Origin: Methanomicrobium antiquum | Lineage (GTDB): Archaea; Halobacteriota; Methanomicrobia; Methanomicrobiales; Methanomicrobiaceae | Length of the DNA: 64,000 nucleotides | Direction: 5' to 3' | Assembly (NCBI RefSeq): GCF_029633915.1 | Contig: NZ_CP091092.1 | Coordinates: forward strand, 2,108,001 to 2,172,000 | Part shown: positions 26,764 through 35,844 of the stretch, piece after piece | How the letters are laid out: every line of letters begins with the position of its first letter | Numbering within the stretch: position 1 is the stretch's first letter | The notes under the pieces: model-generated | Database searches by the model: none | Told to the model about the DNA's origin: nothing | What the model saw: only the letters and a program-made list of their open reading frames with translations | Program-made: the position numbers and the translations under genes

Positions 26764-27001
26764 ACCAATAAAATTCAAAAAAACACATATTATCAAAAAA
26801 AAAATCAGAAAAATTAAAAAACTTAAAAACTAAAAAACGAAGACCAAAATCAAAACCAAGAGATTCTTACACTTCAATAATCTTTAAAGCAGATCTCTTA
26901 CTTTTTAATTACAAAATAATCACAAATTTTTCTGTGATTAAAAAAATTAAAAATGCTCTGGCGAATAAAAAAATTTCATTCGCAAAAGCAAAAAATAACT
27001 A

Positions 27002-27148
27002 TTATGCTTTTCTTTCTTTGTTCTTTGGTCTGAGATTGTCAGAACCACACTTGCGGCATGTCGTTGCACGTTTTGCGTTCCTTGCATTGCATTTCATACA
27101 AACCTTTACATCAAGGAGCCTTGCTTCTGCCTCTGGAAATCTTGCCAT
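27002..27148 (-). CDS. rpl40e: Large-subunit ribosomal protein L40e
   Basis: 48 residues, minus strand, ATG 27148 to TAA 27002. It begins [20 protein letters not shown] and has the zinc knuckle pairs CMKC and CRKC around [10 protein letters not shown], ending in a basic tail KNKERKA. This matches archaeal L40e in length and motif. The protein binds rRNA in the large subunit. The next gene on the same strand (HAM1) is upstream at 27396, a pairing often seen in archaea, but the 247-base gap argues for its own promoter. Confidence 0.95.
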   Translation of the reverse strand: MARFPEAEARLLDVKVCMKCNARNAKRATTCRKCGSDNLRPKNKERKA

Positions 27149-27395
27149 ATCTGTATACCCCTGATAATTTTAACTTCAGTTCTATATACAACGATGTCTG
27201 CGGTATTAACAGTTTTGGATAATAAAATATGAGAGGAGAAGATATTGTATTACCCGCAAATCCAGAAAAATTATTCAAAATCAATAACTGACCCTTCAAA
27301 TATGCTTTAATTTAATACTTTCAGCCGGAAAGGCACAGACGAAAAAAGGCAGGAGATTTTTTTAGCAGGAGAAAAGTTATAAAAAAAGATTTATT

Positions 27396-27947
27396 TCAGG
27401 CTCTGTTTTTCAAAAACCATTCCTTAAATCCCGAAAGTGCACATCCGCGGTGTGAGATTATAGATTTTTCGGAGATTTCAATCTCTGCAAAGGTTCGATT
27501 CCCCACTTCAAAGACAGGATCATATCCAAAACCCATCTCTCCACGAGGCGACAGTGTAACCTGACCATCCACCCTTCCCTTAAATACGAATACCCCACTC
27601 TCATCGGCATAAGCAACTGCAGTTTCAAAATAAGCGCTTCTGTCATCTTTTTCTTCCATAAGTCTCAAAATTCCATTCATTCCGATTGTGTCAAGAACAT
27701 ATGCCGCATATGCACCTGGAAAGCCATTTAAAGCTTTTATGTAAAATCCGGTATCATCAACAATTAAAGGTTTTTTAAGGATAGAATATGCACAAATCGC
27801 CTTTTCTCTCGCAATTTTTTCTACATCATCGCCCTTAATCTCCAAAAGTTCGATCTTTTCATGACCGACACTGGCAATTCCCTCAAAAAAAGATGCAACC
27901 TCTTTTGCCTTATTCACATTTCCTGTGACAACAGTTATCTCAAACAT
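27396..27947 (-). CDS. XTP/dITP pyrophosphatase (HAM1/RdgB family)
   Basis: 183 residues, full length. Family motifs are the substrate-binding TVVTGNVNKAKEVASFF at the N-terminus, the EIKGDDVEKIAREKA helix, LIVDDTGFYIKALNGFPGAY in the centre, and GYDPVFEVGNRTFAEI near the end, followed by ISHRGCAL. The enzyme hydrolyses XTP, ITP and dITP to the monophosphates, keeping deaminated purines out of DNA and RNA. The start ATG 27947 directly precedes the first strand, as is normal. It lies 49 bases after the MATE gene on the same strand and may be co-transcribed with it. Confidence 0.95.
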   Translation of the reverse strand: MFEITVVTGNVNKAKEVASFFEGIASVGHEKIELLEIKGDDVEKIAREKAICAYSILKKPLIVDDTGFYIKALNGFPGAYAAYVLDTIGMNGILRLMEEKDDRSAYFETAVAYADESGVFVFKGRVDGQVTLSPRGEMGFGYDPVFEVGNRTFAEIEISEKSIISHRGCALSGFKEWFLKNRA

Positions 27948-27996
27948 TCAAATCTCCTCTTTAATTTTCTTCTTACTTTTAAAAATAAAAAAAATT

Positions 27997-29454
27997 CTAT
28001 AAAGCCACGGCTGAAGGCTTCTTCTGGTGCTTTAAAAGAACTTTAAGGTAGAAAAGCGCCCAGAAATAACCTAAAACCCCGCCAAAAATATCGCCAAGCA
28101 CAATACCATACCATACTCCAAACTGACCCATACCTAAAACAACGCCCATCACATATGCAAATACTGCAATGAATATCAGATTTCTAAACACATTTATGAT
28201 AAATGATGTTATTCCACGCCCTGTTCCCTGAAATAGCGCTGAAGCCATCATTCCAAGCACAGCAAACGGATAAAAGATACACATCGTCTGTAAAAATCCA
28301 ATAAATAAAGGTACAAGGTGCACGCTTTCAGGCGAATATGTAAATAATACTGTTATAAAAGGCGCCAAAAACCATGTCGCAACTGATGTTGCAAGACTGA
28401 TAATAATTCCAATCTTTAATGAAAAATTCAGAATCGTCTTTAAATTTTCAAATTTTCTGGCGCCATAATTTGCTCCGAATACCGATACTGCCGAGGTTGC
28501 AATTGCGGCTATCGGAATAATCGCAAACATAACAACACGCCATCCGCCTGTATAGACCGCTACTGCATCTGTTCCTGAAACATCTACTAATATCAGGTTT
28601 ATTATCACAAGCACAACTGACATTAAGAAGAATTCAAAACTTGCAGGAATTCCGACACCCAAAATATCCTTTAAAATTTTAGGGTTGAAAGAGAAGTTTT
28701 CAAGCTTCAGCGAGAGATAAGAGTCCCTCTTTACATAAAACCAGTAGATTATAACCACATTTACAGTAAAGATCGAAATAATTGTTGCCCATGCCGCACC
28801 GGCAATTCCAAGACCCATCCAGTAGATCATTACAGGGTCTAAAACCATGTTTAAAACAGCAGAAATTGCCATTGCATACATTGGTCTTTTTGTATCGCCC
28901 TCTGCTCTTAGGATTGCATATCCTACATTTGAGAACAAGAACAAAATAGTGCCCAAAAATACGATTTGACCATATATTACTGCCTGTTCTGTTGCGTCAC
29001 CGGCATTCATCGCAATCATGACAGGTTCGAGTAAAAATATTAAAGGAATTGTCAGAACTAAAGAGAACACCGTTATCATAATAACCGAGTGTACACCTGC
29101 ATTTTCTGCACCGGCCTTGTCATGTGCCCCAATAAGCCTTGAAATTACTGAAGTCACACCTGCCCCAAGACCGTTTCCAAACCCGATAATTATCATGAAA
29201 ACCGGCATTACAAACCCGACTGCCGCTAATGCATTTGAGCTGATACCTGAAACCCATACAGCATCAACAAGATTGTAAACGGAAAAAATTAGCATCGCAA
29301 CAATCATCGGACCTGAAAGGCTGATTATCGCTTTTTTGGGATCTCCGGTTAGAAGAGTCACTCCTTTTGTCATACCGGCCTCAAATTTATTATCCGTTCC
29401 GGATGAGGAGTCTGAATTTTTATTTAACATATTTTCTTTTGAATTATCTGACAT
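27997..29454 (-). CDS. MATE-family multidrug efflux transporter
   Basis: 485 residues with 12 hydrophobic helices in two similar halves. An N-terminal stretch of ~25 hydrophilic residues precedes the family start MTKGVTLLTGDPKKAII. Typical MATE elements are SLSGPMIVAM with the conserved Pro in helix 1, GLGAGVTSVISRLIGA in helix 2/loop, and RAEGDTKRPMYAM after helix 5. MATE proteins expel cationic drugs in exchange for sodium or protons. Codon use matches the chromosomal neighbours. Upstream (638 bases) are two intergenic dyad elements and no gene. Confidence 0.92.
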   Translation of the reverse strand: MSDNSKENMLNKNSDSSSGTDNKFEAGMTKGVTLLTGDPKKAIISLSGPMIVAMLIFSVYNLVDAVWVSGISSNALAAVGFVMPVFMIIIGFGNGLGAGVTSVISRLIGAHDKAGAENAGVHSVIMITVFSLVLTIPLIFLLEPVMIAMNAGDATEQAVIYGQIVFLGTILFLFSNVGYAILRAEGDTKRPMYAMAISAVLNMVLDPVMIYWMGLGIAGAAWATIISIFTVNVVIIYWFYVKRDSYLSLKLENFSFNPKILKDILGVGIPASFEFFLMSVVLVIINLILVDVSGTDAVAVYTGGWRVVMFAIIPIAAIATSAVSVFGANYGARKFENLKTILNFSLKIGIIISLATSVATWFLAPFITVLFTYSPESVHLVPLFIGFLQTMCIFYPFAVLGMMASALFQGTGRGITSFIINVFRNLIFIAVFAYVMGVVLGMGQFGVWYGIVLGDIFGGVLGYFWALFYLKVLLKHQKKPSAVAL

Positions 29455-29535
29455 ATAAACACTCTTTATTTAAATTCTAAAGCTATACGCCGGGCACTGA
29501 GATCTTCCTGAGTTGTTCGAAACACACTTTTTTTT

Positions 29536-29605
29536 AAAAACGTTCATGAAACTAAGGTTTCATGCTAACTGTTTCATATAAATAACAAAGTGATTTTCAT
29601 GGTAA
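29536..29605 (+). repeat. Intergenic dyad element, copy 6
   Basis: Follows the family order: AAAAACGTTCATGAAA, then TTTCATGCTAACTG, TTTCATATAA, the 17-bp dyad AAATAACAAAGTGATTT (29580-29596, one mismatch), then TTCATGG. It differs from copies 1-3 in the dyad, but the arms still almost pair. Confidence 0.7.
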
Positions 29606-29916
29606 ATTCTTGCTCATAAAACAAATGTCTCATACCAACATATCAGGTGATTCACAACGTAATTTTCACAGTAAACTGAAGTATTGTAAAAGCAGATACC
29701 TGCTTTTTGTTTTTCCGGGAGGTGATTATTGACTTTTGTATACTGCAAAAAAATTCAGGATTATTGAATTTCAGCGCCCGTTTTTGTTCCGGCGGACTTA
29801 ATATATATAGAAATTAATGATAATAAAACTTAACAAACATATGCAGTTTAGAAAGAAATTCCGGCAAATAATAAAGATAAAAAATATCAAAACTGCAATC
29901 AAATGTCAAAAATAAG

Positions 29917-30078
29917 TCTCATGAAACAGATGATTTACAATGTAAAATCAAATCATGATTTTCATTAAACATTGTATGAAAAATTTGTTTCATGAACGTT
30001 TATTAAAAAAGTTTCATATAAAAATTAAAAAAGTTTCATATAAAATTTCATGTAAATCACAGCGTGATTTTAATTAAA
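29917..30078 (+). repeat. Composite intergenic dyad element, copy 7
   Basis: Begins CTCATGAAACAGATGATTTA, continues with AAATCATGATTTTCATT and TTTCATGAACG, and contains AAGTTTCATATAAAA twice. It ends in the perfect dyad AAATCACAGCGTGATTT (30054-30070). Both arms of this dyad differ from AAGTTAC/GTAACTT, yet still pair. It directly precedes the RNase HIII-like gene. Outside these elements the 638-base gap shows no gene. Confidence 0.65.
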
Positions 30079-30092
30079 AAGGATGTGCTTTC

Positions 30093-31193
30093 ATAACCAG
30101 TTATCCAAAAATTAATCCTGACGACACTCTTCCTGAATTATATGAGAATATAAAAAGCATTCTTAAAAATAAGGGGTTTTTAACAGCCGGTTTTAAAAAA
30201 ATACCATATGGAATCCAGTTCAAAGTTATCTTCGATAAAAATGAAGAAATTTTAAGAATATACAAAAATAAAATTGGAAACACCACTTTTGATCTATCAC
30301 AGGTTAAAAAACCGGAGTCTGCTTCACGCTTAAAAGAAATTTTAAATCCACCACCAGTGATGAAAGTCACATATCCAAAATCGGCAACCACTGCCAAAAT
30401 AAAATCAGAATCAGCTTTCAAATACAATAAAAATTATTCAGATGAAATGAATGGTAAAAAAACCGCTAAAATGACTGTTGAAAAAACTAATGAAAAAAAA
30501 GATACCAGCCGGACAGGAAATACAGGCATTCCCCCTGAGAATCTTCCCTTCCCTCTTATTGGTACAGATGAATCAGGAAAGGGGGATTATTTCGGGCCGC
30601 TTGTTGCCGCCGGAATGTATGTCGATGAGAATACAGCAGTTTTTTTAAAAAAAATTGGTGTTAAAGACAGCAAACTTTTAACTGATAAAGAAATATTGGT
30701 GATTGCAAAAAAAATCAAAGAAAAGTGCCATAATTATTATTCAGTAATTGAGATATCACCTGAAAGGTACAACCGGCTTTATGAACAGTTCAGGAGCGAA
30801 AACAAAAACTTAAACACACTTCTTGCATGGGCACATGCAAAGGCAATTGAAGAGGTTTTATCTAAAAAGGAATGTAGGACTGTAATTTCGGATAAATTCG
30901 GAAACGAGAGATATATCCTTTCAAAACTTCAGGAAAGAGGAAGAAAAGTAAATCTTATTCAGGTGACAAAGGCAGAGAGAAACATAGCAGTTGCCGCGGC
31001 ATCCATCCTTGCAAGGGACAGATTTTTGGAAAAATTAGAAAAACTCTCGAAAAATGCAGGATTTACTCTTCCAAAGGGAGCATCAGATTCAGTAATCTTC
31101 GCAGGAAAAAGAATTCTTAAAGAGAAAGGAGAAAAAGGTCTTTTAGAATTTGCAAAAGTTCATTTCAAAACAACCAAAGAATTAACAAAATAA
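30093..31193 (+). CDS. RNase HIII-like ribonuclease with atypical start
   Basis: About 366 residues if started at ATA 30093. The C-terminal catalytic domain begins GTDESGKGDYFGPLVAAG (Asp159, Glu160 in that numbering) and continues GVKDSKLLTDKEI and AAASILARDRFLEKL, the RNase HIII type of type 2 RNase H, which cuts RNA in RNA-DNA hybrids. The upstream part (IPYGIQFKVIFDKNEEILRI) matches the TBP-like N-domain of RNase HIII. The frame is open back to 30078 but has no ATG, GTG or TTG before GTG 30357, which would cut off that domain. AAAGGATGTG at 30078-30087 is a suitable ribosome-binding site for ATA 30093; a one-base error after ATG 30083 is the alternative. Confidence 0.8.
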   Translation: MTSYPKINPDDTLPELYENIKSILKNKGFLTAGFKKIPYGIQFKVIFDKNEEILRIYKNKIGNTTFDLSQVKKPESASRLKEILNPPPVMKVTYPKSATTAKIKSESAFKYNKNYSDEMNGKKTAKMTVEKTNEKKDTSRTGNTGIPPENLPFPLIGTDESGKGDYFGPLVAAGMYVDENTAVFLKKIGVKDSKLLTDKEILVIAKKIKEKCHNYYSVIEISPERYNRLYEQFRSENKNLNTLLAWAHAKAIEEVLSKKECRTVISDKFGNERYILSKLQERGRKVNLIQVTKAERNIAVAAASILARDRFLEKLEKLSKNAGFTLPKGASDSVIFAGKRILKEKGEKGLLEFAKVHFKTTKELTK

Positions 31194-31231
31194 ATGATTC
31201 ATCCAAAATACATGAATTTTCAAAACCAAAA

Positions 31232-31834
31232 CTAAAAGAGGCTTTCTTCAAACTCATTTTTCAATGATTCCTGAAAATTCAGGGGTATATTTTCAAACAA
31301 TAGTGAATATAAGACCCTGTCGTGAAAAGAATCTTTATAATTCCAATATTTTTCCTGATTACACTCTTTTAAAAAACCGCACTTTTCAAGAATCCTGCAG
31401 GAAGCCGTGTTTTCTTTTGCGCAGTCAGCATTAATCCTGTATCCGCCGCATACAAAAAAAGCGTAGTAAACCAAAAATCTGCATGCTTCAAAGCCGTAAC
31501 CCCTCCTCCAGCAGATATCATCAAGCTGATAAGCCGCAGTATATGACCCCTCGGAAAAGTCAACCGGGAGCAGGGCACACTGACCAACAAAATGACCGGA
31601 AATCCTCTCTCTTATTGTAAAGATGTGGGTTTTCAATTGATTTTTGGCCTTAATGTCATTCTCCATAGCATCTATTAGCGGCTCGAAATATTTTCTTGTC
31701 ATATCTGAAGAGTTCGGCCCAAAAAACAGCCATTTGCATACAGATTCTTTCTCAAGCATCCGAGATACAGGAAATATATCTTCACCAGTCATATATGAAA
31801 ATGAAAGAGTCTCTCCAAAATATGCATTTTTCAT
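31232..31834 (-). CDS. GNAT-family N-acetyltransferase
   Basis: 200 residues from ATG 31834, nine bases after a GAGGTG ribosome-binding site; the frame extends further upstream but without a good site. The RimJ/RimL-type pattern is present: FSYMTGEDIFPVSRML at the start, a strand ending IFTIRERISGHFVGQCALLPV, YQLDDICWRRGYGFEACRFL covering the acetyl-CoA loop, and NTASCRILEKCGFLKE near the end. It transfers acetyl groups to an unknown amine, perhaps a protein N-terminus or a small molecule. It is convergent with the RNase HIII-like gene, 39 bases apart. Confidence 0.85.
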   Translation of the reverse strand: MKNAYFGETLSFSYMTGEDIFPVSRMLEKESVCKWLFFGPNSSDMTRKYFEPLIDAMENDIKAKNQLKTHIFTIRERISGHFVGQCALLPVDFSEGSYTAAYQLDDICWRRGYGFEACRFLVYYAFFVCGGYRINADCAKENTASCRILEKCGFLKECNQEKYWNYKDSFHDRVLYSLLFENIPLNFQESLKNEFEESLF

Positions 31835-32046
31835 AGAAATCAACACCTCTAAAATTTTATTCATCTGATGAACAATAAAATACACGAAAACAAATTCTCC
31901 AAAACAGGGGTATTTCTCACCAAAGGCAGTCTTTGGTTGAAAAATTATTAAAATTTGTGTTTTTCCCCCTAAGATCATCTGATTTTTTAAAATCAGATAT
32001 GTAACAGGATATTCTAATTAAAAAATTGTGGTATAAAAAGGTTTTT

Positions 32047-32484
32047 TCAGGATTCTGCTGGAGATGTACCCTCAGGCATAGCCCTGTTACCTAAAGGCCC
32101 AAGAGCATCTTCAAGCTCCTCAACAGTTACTCCAAGTTCTGATGCAGCCGCATCCAGATCAACCTGTAATTTTCCCTCTATATTCCCAAGAACTGTTTCC
32201 AGCTCCTCAACAGTAACCCCAAGAGTTTCAGCGGCCATATTCAAATCAGGTCCTCCACGAACATCTCCGGGTTCACCCATGCCTTCAGCATTACCCGTTA
32301 CATTCATTCCCCCCGGAGGCATTTCTTCACTTCTCATTTCACCAGGGTTAATTCCGGAATCTGCCGGCACTGTTACTTCAGAAGATGATTCTGTCTGTGA
32401 TGTACATCCCCCTGTAAACAAACAAAAAACAGTCATTGAAACTGCAAAAATTAAAATTATTTTATTTTTAATCTTTTTTTCCAT
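32047..32484 (-). CDS. Lipoprotein with two internal helical repeats
   Basis: 145 residues. A signal helix ends in the lipobox LFTGGC, so the protein is lipid-anchored outside the membrane. After a Ser/Gly/Pro/Met-rich linker come two copies of a ~30-residue unit: LNMAAETLGVTVEELETVLG and, 30 residues later, LDAAASELGVTVEELEDALG. This xAAxxLGVTxEEL unit occurs in small secreted proteins of many microbes. It lies last in the CotH/VTC/DUF4956 run on the minus strand, 122 bases after the DUF4956 gene. Its partner role is unknown. Confidence 0.7.
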   Translation of the reverse strand: MEKKIKNKIILIFAVSMTVFCLFTGGCTSQTESSSEVTVPADSGINPGEMRSEEMPPGGMNVTGNAEGMGEPGDVRGGPDLNMAAETLGVTVEELETVLGNIEGKLQVDLDAAASELGVTVEELEDALGPLGNRAMPEGTSPAES

Positions 32485-32606
32485 ATTATCTCCTCATATC
32501 TTTATCTATATTTTTTTTCTGATCCACTACACCTTTTATTTTGGGAAATATTTTCTGATAATCTGATGAATTTATCAGCAGATTCAGATATTCTAAAAAT
32601 TTCTGA

Positions 32607-33242
32607 CTAGTCACATTTCTCTGACACCCCTATTTTGTTTTTGATGTTTTGTTTTTCTGCAGAATCTTCGAAATAAAATATTTTAATTTCAGCAGTATCG
32701 CGGAGGAAATCAATCCTATCCACTTCAACATCAAAAACGTCAAGTCCGGTTCTCTGTTTTAAATCCGCAATCATCTCCTCCTTTCTGCCTGCCTTTACAA
32801 ATTCTATCTTTTCATACAGAACCTCCTTTTGCATTGGCTCACTTTTAAAGCCCCAGCCGTTTTCAAGAATCCAGATAACAATGATAAGCATCAGGTTTAT
32901 AGCAATAATTCTGCTGTACTCACCAGATTCAAAAAGCACTGAGTTCAGTATTGGAAGGGCAACCATAACAAAAAGATATGTCATCTCCCTTATCGGGACA
33001 GTTTCCGTCCTGTATCTAAGAATGGAAAAAAGGGCAAAAAGTCCAAAACCTGCACCTATCGAGAGTTCTATGCTGGTGAAAAGGCCCATTATAAAATATA
33101 CTATCGCATTGAATGCAAGAAATGTAAATATGAAGTTGTGCCCGCTTTTTTTCGGATAGTAGATGAATCTTATAATTATAAACGCACTGATGAAATTAAG
33201 GACAAAGCCTGCAATCAAAAAAAGAGTTGAATCTGTCAGCAC
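32607..33242 (-). CDS. DUF4956 membrane protein
   Basis: 211 residues with four to five membrane helices in the first ~125 residues, followed by a cytosolic alpha/beta tail. The family signature is the loop GLFALFSILRYRTETVPIRE between helices 3 and 4, preceded by SIGAGFGLFA. DUF4956 genes are regularly found beside VTC-domain and CotH genes, as here; the stop of the VTC gene overlaps this gene's start by seven bases, so they are co-translated. It might form the membrane part of a polyphosphate-linked machine, but this is inference from conserved neighbourhood only. Confidence 0.85.
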   Translation of the reverse strand: MLTDSTLFLIAGFVLNFISAFIIIRFIYYPKKSGHNFIFTFLAFNAIVYFIMGLFTSIELSIGAGFGLFALFSILRYRTETVPIREMTYLFVMVALPILNSVLFESGEYSRIIAINLMLIIVIWILENGWGFKSEPMQKEVLYEKIEFVKAGRKEEMIADLKQRTGLDVFDVEVDRIDFLRDTAEIKIFYFEDSAEKQNIKNKIGVSEKCD

Positions 33243-34051
33243 AACGCCTCACCTCCGGATAAACGGGAAAGGTAAATCAGATTTGGCTTGAACCGGTTGT
33301 GCTTGAGATTTTCATAGAGTAGAGAGACCCCGATGCAGTACTTCGAAAAGCTTCTCTTCCGGATGCCGGAGTACTGCAACACAGAGAGTGCTTTTGAATC
33401 TGTTGGATTTTTGCCGCTTTTTACTTCAGCAATCACAACTCCCGACAATGATATTCTCTTATCACAACTGCTGAATGTCAGGCCAAAATCAAATGTCATT
33501 CTCTCATCGTAATTCTTTGATACAAGAGTAACCCTTGAATATTCTGTTGTCATAACCGGATGAAAATCATGATAGTCATATGGAAAGTTGGTTTTCAGAA
33601 ACAAATCCTGCTCTTCTTTTGGAAGTATTCCGGATTCACTGGTTCCAATACGCCTCTTTATCGTAACTCCGGTGTTTTTCTTTTCCTTAATCTCCACATA
33701 GCTCTCACCTGAAGAGAGATAACGGCGGGTTCTTAACTTGTAACGGTTCAGCTTTCCGCTGTGGTGCTGATTATAGGTTATAAAGGAATTGTCATCATAA
33801 TAGACAGTTTCATAACCGCTTAATGTACAGCCGTCAACATTAAGGATTCTATAATCCTCTGACAATCCAGGGATTATTCCCATGAAATCCTCAAATTTCA
33901 TCAGATATTTTGATTCCCGCCTGCTCATGAGACTGGCATCAGATTTTTTCAGTTCATCAAGGGTTATTTCTTCATATTTTTTTGTTCCGGATAAAATATT
34001 ACCTAATATATTATTTGTACCATATTGGTTTTTTCTTGCTGTTGGTTCCAT
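33236..34051 (-). CDS. VTC-domain polyphosphate polymerase-like protein
   Basis: 271 residues of the VTC (CYTH-superfamily) tunnel fold. The conserved basic residues that line the tunnel appear in order: SRRESKYLMK near residue 44, then RYKLRTRRYLSSGESYVEIK, KRRIGTSES, and TTEYSRVTLVSKNYDERMTF followed by DFGLTFSS. The late Glu/Lys in VVIAEVKSGKN complete the metal-binding set. In yeast the related Vtc4 polymerises phosphate from ATP. The protein is soluble here, with the membrane part presumably supplied by the overlapping DUF4956 gene. It lies 29 bases behind the CotH gene on the same strand. Confidence 0.88.
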   Translation of the reverse strand: MEPTARKNQYGTNNILGNILSGTKKYEEITLDELKKSDASLMSRRESKYLMKFEDFMGIIPGLSEDYRILNVDGCTLSGYETVYYDDNSFITYNQHHSGKLNRYKLRTRRYLSSGESYVEIKEKKNTGVTIKRRIGTSESGILPKEEQDLFLKTNFPYDYHDFHPVMTTEYSRVTLVSKNYDERMTFDFGLTFSSCDKRISLSGVVIAEVKSGKNPTDSKALSVLQYSGIRKRSFSKYCIGVSLLYENLKHNRFKPNLIYLSRLSGGEALC

Positions 34052-34080
34052 ATTTAAATCCCCACATTATTGGTTTTTTG

Positions 34081-35844
34081 CTATTTTTCAGAGATAAATG
34101 CCATAACCGCATTATTACGGCTGTAAGAATGATCTATTAATTCATCCAGTGACTCAGTGAAATCATTCGGGCTGTTCAGATGTGAATAACCTTCAGTTTC
34201 ACCTTCCGTGCCTGTTACATAAGGTTCAATCATAGAATGATAGCGGGTATATAACTCCTCCATCTTTTGAGGTTCAAATGATTCAGTTGCCACCATTTCC
34301 AGATATTCAATATATTTTTCATAATAAACCGGATCATCAGCCAGATATCTAATCAGGGGCCATTCATCCCCTGCATCATCAAGGCTAAGAGAAAGAGAAT
34401 TTCCCATACCTCCTCCTTTATTGCCACCCATACCCTGACCAAAATCATCCTTGTTTTCTTTAGTTAAAACTCCTGCCGGGGAGATATTTTCAGGCATATT
34501 CATCTGCATTTCTCCTGCAGAACTACCAGGAATTTCTCTCAGCAGGCCCTGTTTTTCTCCTGGGAAATCGGCAGAATTATCACTCATGCCACCTCTCAGT
34601 GCATAATTATTATCCCATGGTATCCAGGTTATTTTGCCATTAGATGGATCTGTATAGAGGTAGAAATTCCGGCAATTTCCGCCATATGTATCCCAGTTTT
34701 GGATAACAGTGTTTGTTGCCAGCCATCTGAGGAATTCATCAACATCAAAAACCGATTCAAGCTCTTCTCTCCACTCTTCCGAATTTTGTGTTCTCAGGTC
34801 GGAATTTAAAATTTCATATAATGATTCGACATCACTCCAGTCTGCCTCATCCTCATTTGTCTTCTTCTCAAAGGCTTCTGTATCAAATGTTCCTTCAATA
34901 AATGTTGCTCCCTGTCCCTGCGGTTTGTAGACATTTCCTGAGTCACCTTCAAACTGGGTTTCAATTACAGTATCTTCAATACTTTCGACCATTGTGTAAA
35001 GGCCAAAATATACTGGACCTTCTCCGAAATCAACATAAACTCTGTAAAATGCCGTATAAGGTGCAGGAACACCTGATTCACGGAATATTTTGGGCACTAT
35101 CATATCACGCATCAGTGAGTCATCACCATAGGCGCTCTGAAGATTTAATTCATCAAAACCATAGAATCTCTGGTTTTTTATTGCCGGATTTTCATCCTCA
35201 AATTTGTCAAAGTTTAATTTGAATGATATCTTGCCACTCCCTTTACTCCATGATTCTCTAAGAGACATCTGTCCTTTAAAGCGAATACCAACATCCTCCC
35301 ATTCAAGATTTTCAAATGTGACATCAGATGTAACATAGACTGGTGTTATTTCATTCTCCATTCCGTCTTTACCACCATTAGACATTTCCTGAGCCATAAC
35401 TCCGCTGATGTTACGATTTTGAGCATTTAAATTCTCTAAATTAATTTCCGTACTTCCATTTCTCTCACCCGTATTCGGGCCATGCATACCTGAAGTTCCA
35501 GAAGTTCCCGATTCTCCGTAAATTTCAGTCATATTGTCCAGCATCATCTGCCAGTTTTCAGGAGAGATTTTAATGTTTATGACCTGAACCTCATCGTCAG
35601 GAAATACGGTTGAGTAGTCCGGGTTTACATTGCTGCCATGCGACAAATTGTCTTTATTCCATGAAGGTTCTTCAGCTGTTATTTCATCCCCGTTTCCGGC
35701 ATCAACGCATCCACAGCTGAAAATCAGCAATACAAATAAAAGAAGTGACAGTGTAAAAATGAAATATATTCTTTTAAATGTCAGGATGTTTACAGTCCTT
35801 GCCTCTTCTTCAAAATTTTTCTGATTTTTTAGATCTGTCTTCAT
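34081..35844 (-). CDS. Exported CotH-family protein (kinase-like)
   Basis: 587 residues. An N-terminal membrane helix followed by IFSCGCVDAG looks like a lipobox, so it is probably a surface lipoprotein. CotH features are VQVINIKISPENWQMML, the strand VGIRFKGQMS, LNLQSAYGDDSLMRDMI, FYRVYVDFGEGPVYFGLYTM, and the active-site-like WDTYGGNCRNFYLYTDPSNG followed by KITWIPWDNNYAL. Bacterial CotH phosphorylates spore coat proteins. A stretch rich in Gly and Met (about 470-495) is an insertion. It is first in the CotH-VTC-DUF4956-lipoprotein run, a neighbourhood also known in bacteria. The substrate is not known. Confidence 0.85.
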   Translation of the reverse strand: MKTDLKNQKNFEEEARTVNILTFKRIYFIFTLSLLLFVLLIFSCGCVDAGNGDEITAEEPSWNKDNLSHGSNVNPDYSTVFPDDEVQVINIKISPENWQMMLDNMTEIYGESGTSGTSGMHGPNTGERNGSTEINLENLNAQNRNISGVMAQEMSNGGKDGMENEITPVYVTSDVTFENLEWEDVGIRFKGQMSLRESWSKGSGKISFKLNFDKFEDENPAIKNQRFYGFDELNLQSAYGDDSLMRDMIVPKIFRESGVPAPYTAFYRVYVDFGEGPVYFGLYTMVESIEDTVIETQFEGDSGNVYKPQGQGATFIEGTFDTEAFEKKTNEDEADWSDVESLYEILNSDLRTQNSEEWREELESVFDVDEFLRWLATNTVIQNWDTYGGNCRNFYLYTDPSNGKITWIPWDNNYALRGGMSDNSADFPGEKQGLLREIPGSSAGEMQMNMPENISPAGVLTKENKDDFGQGMGGNKGGGMGNSLSLSLDDAGDEWPLIRYLADDPVYYEKYIEYLEMVATESFEPQKMEELYTRYHSMIEPYVTGTEGETEGYSHLNSPNDFTESLDELIDHSYSRNNAVMAFISEK

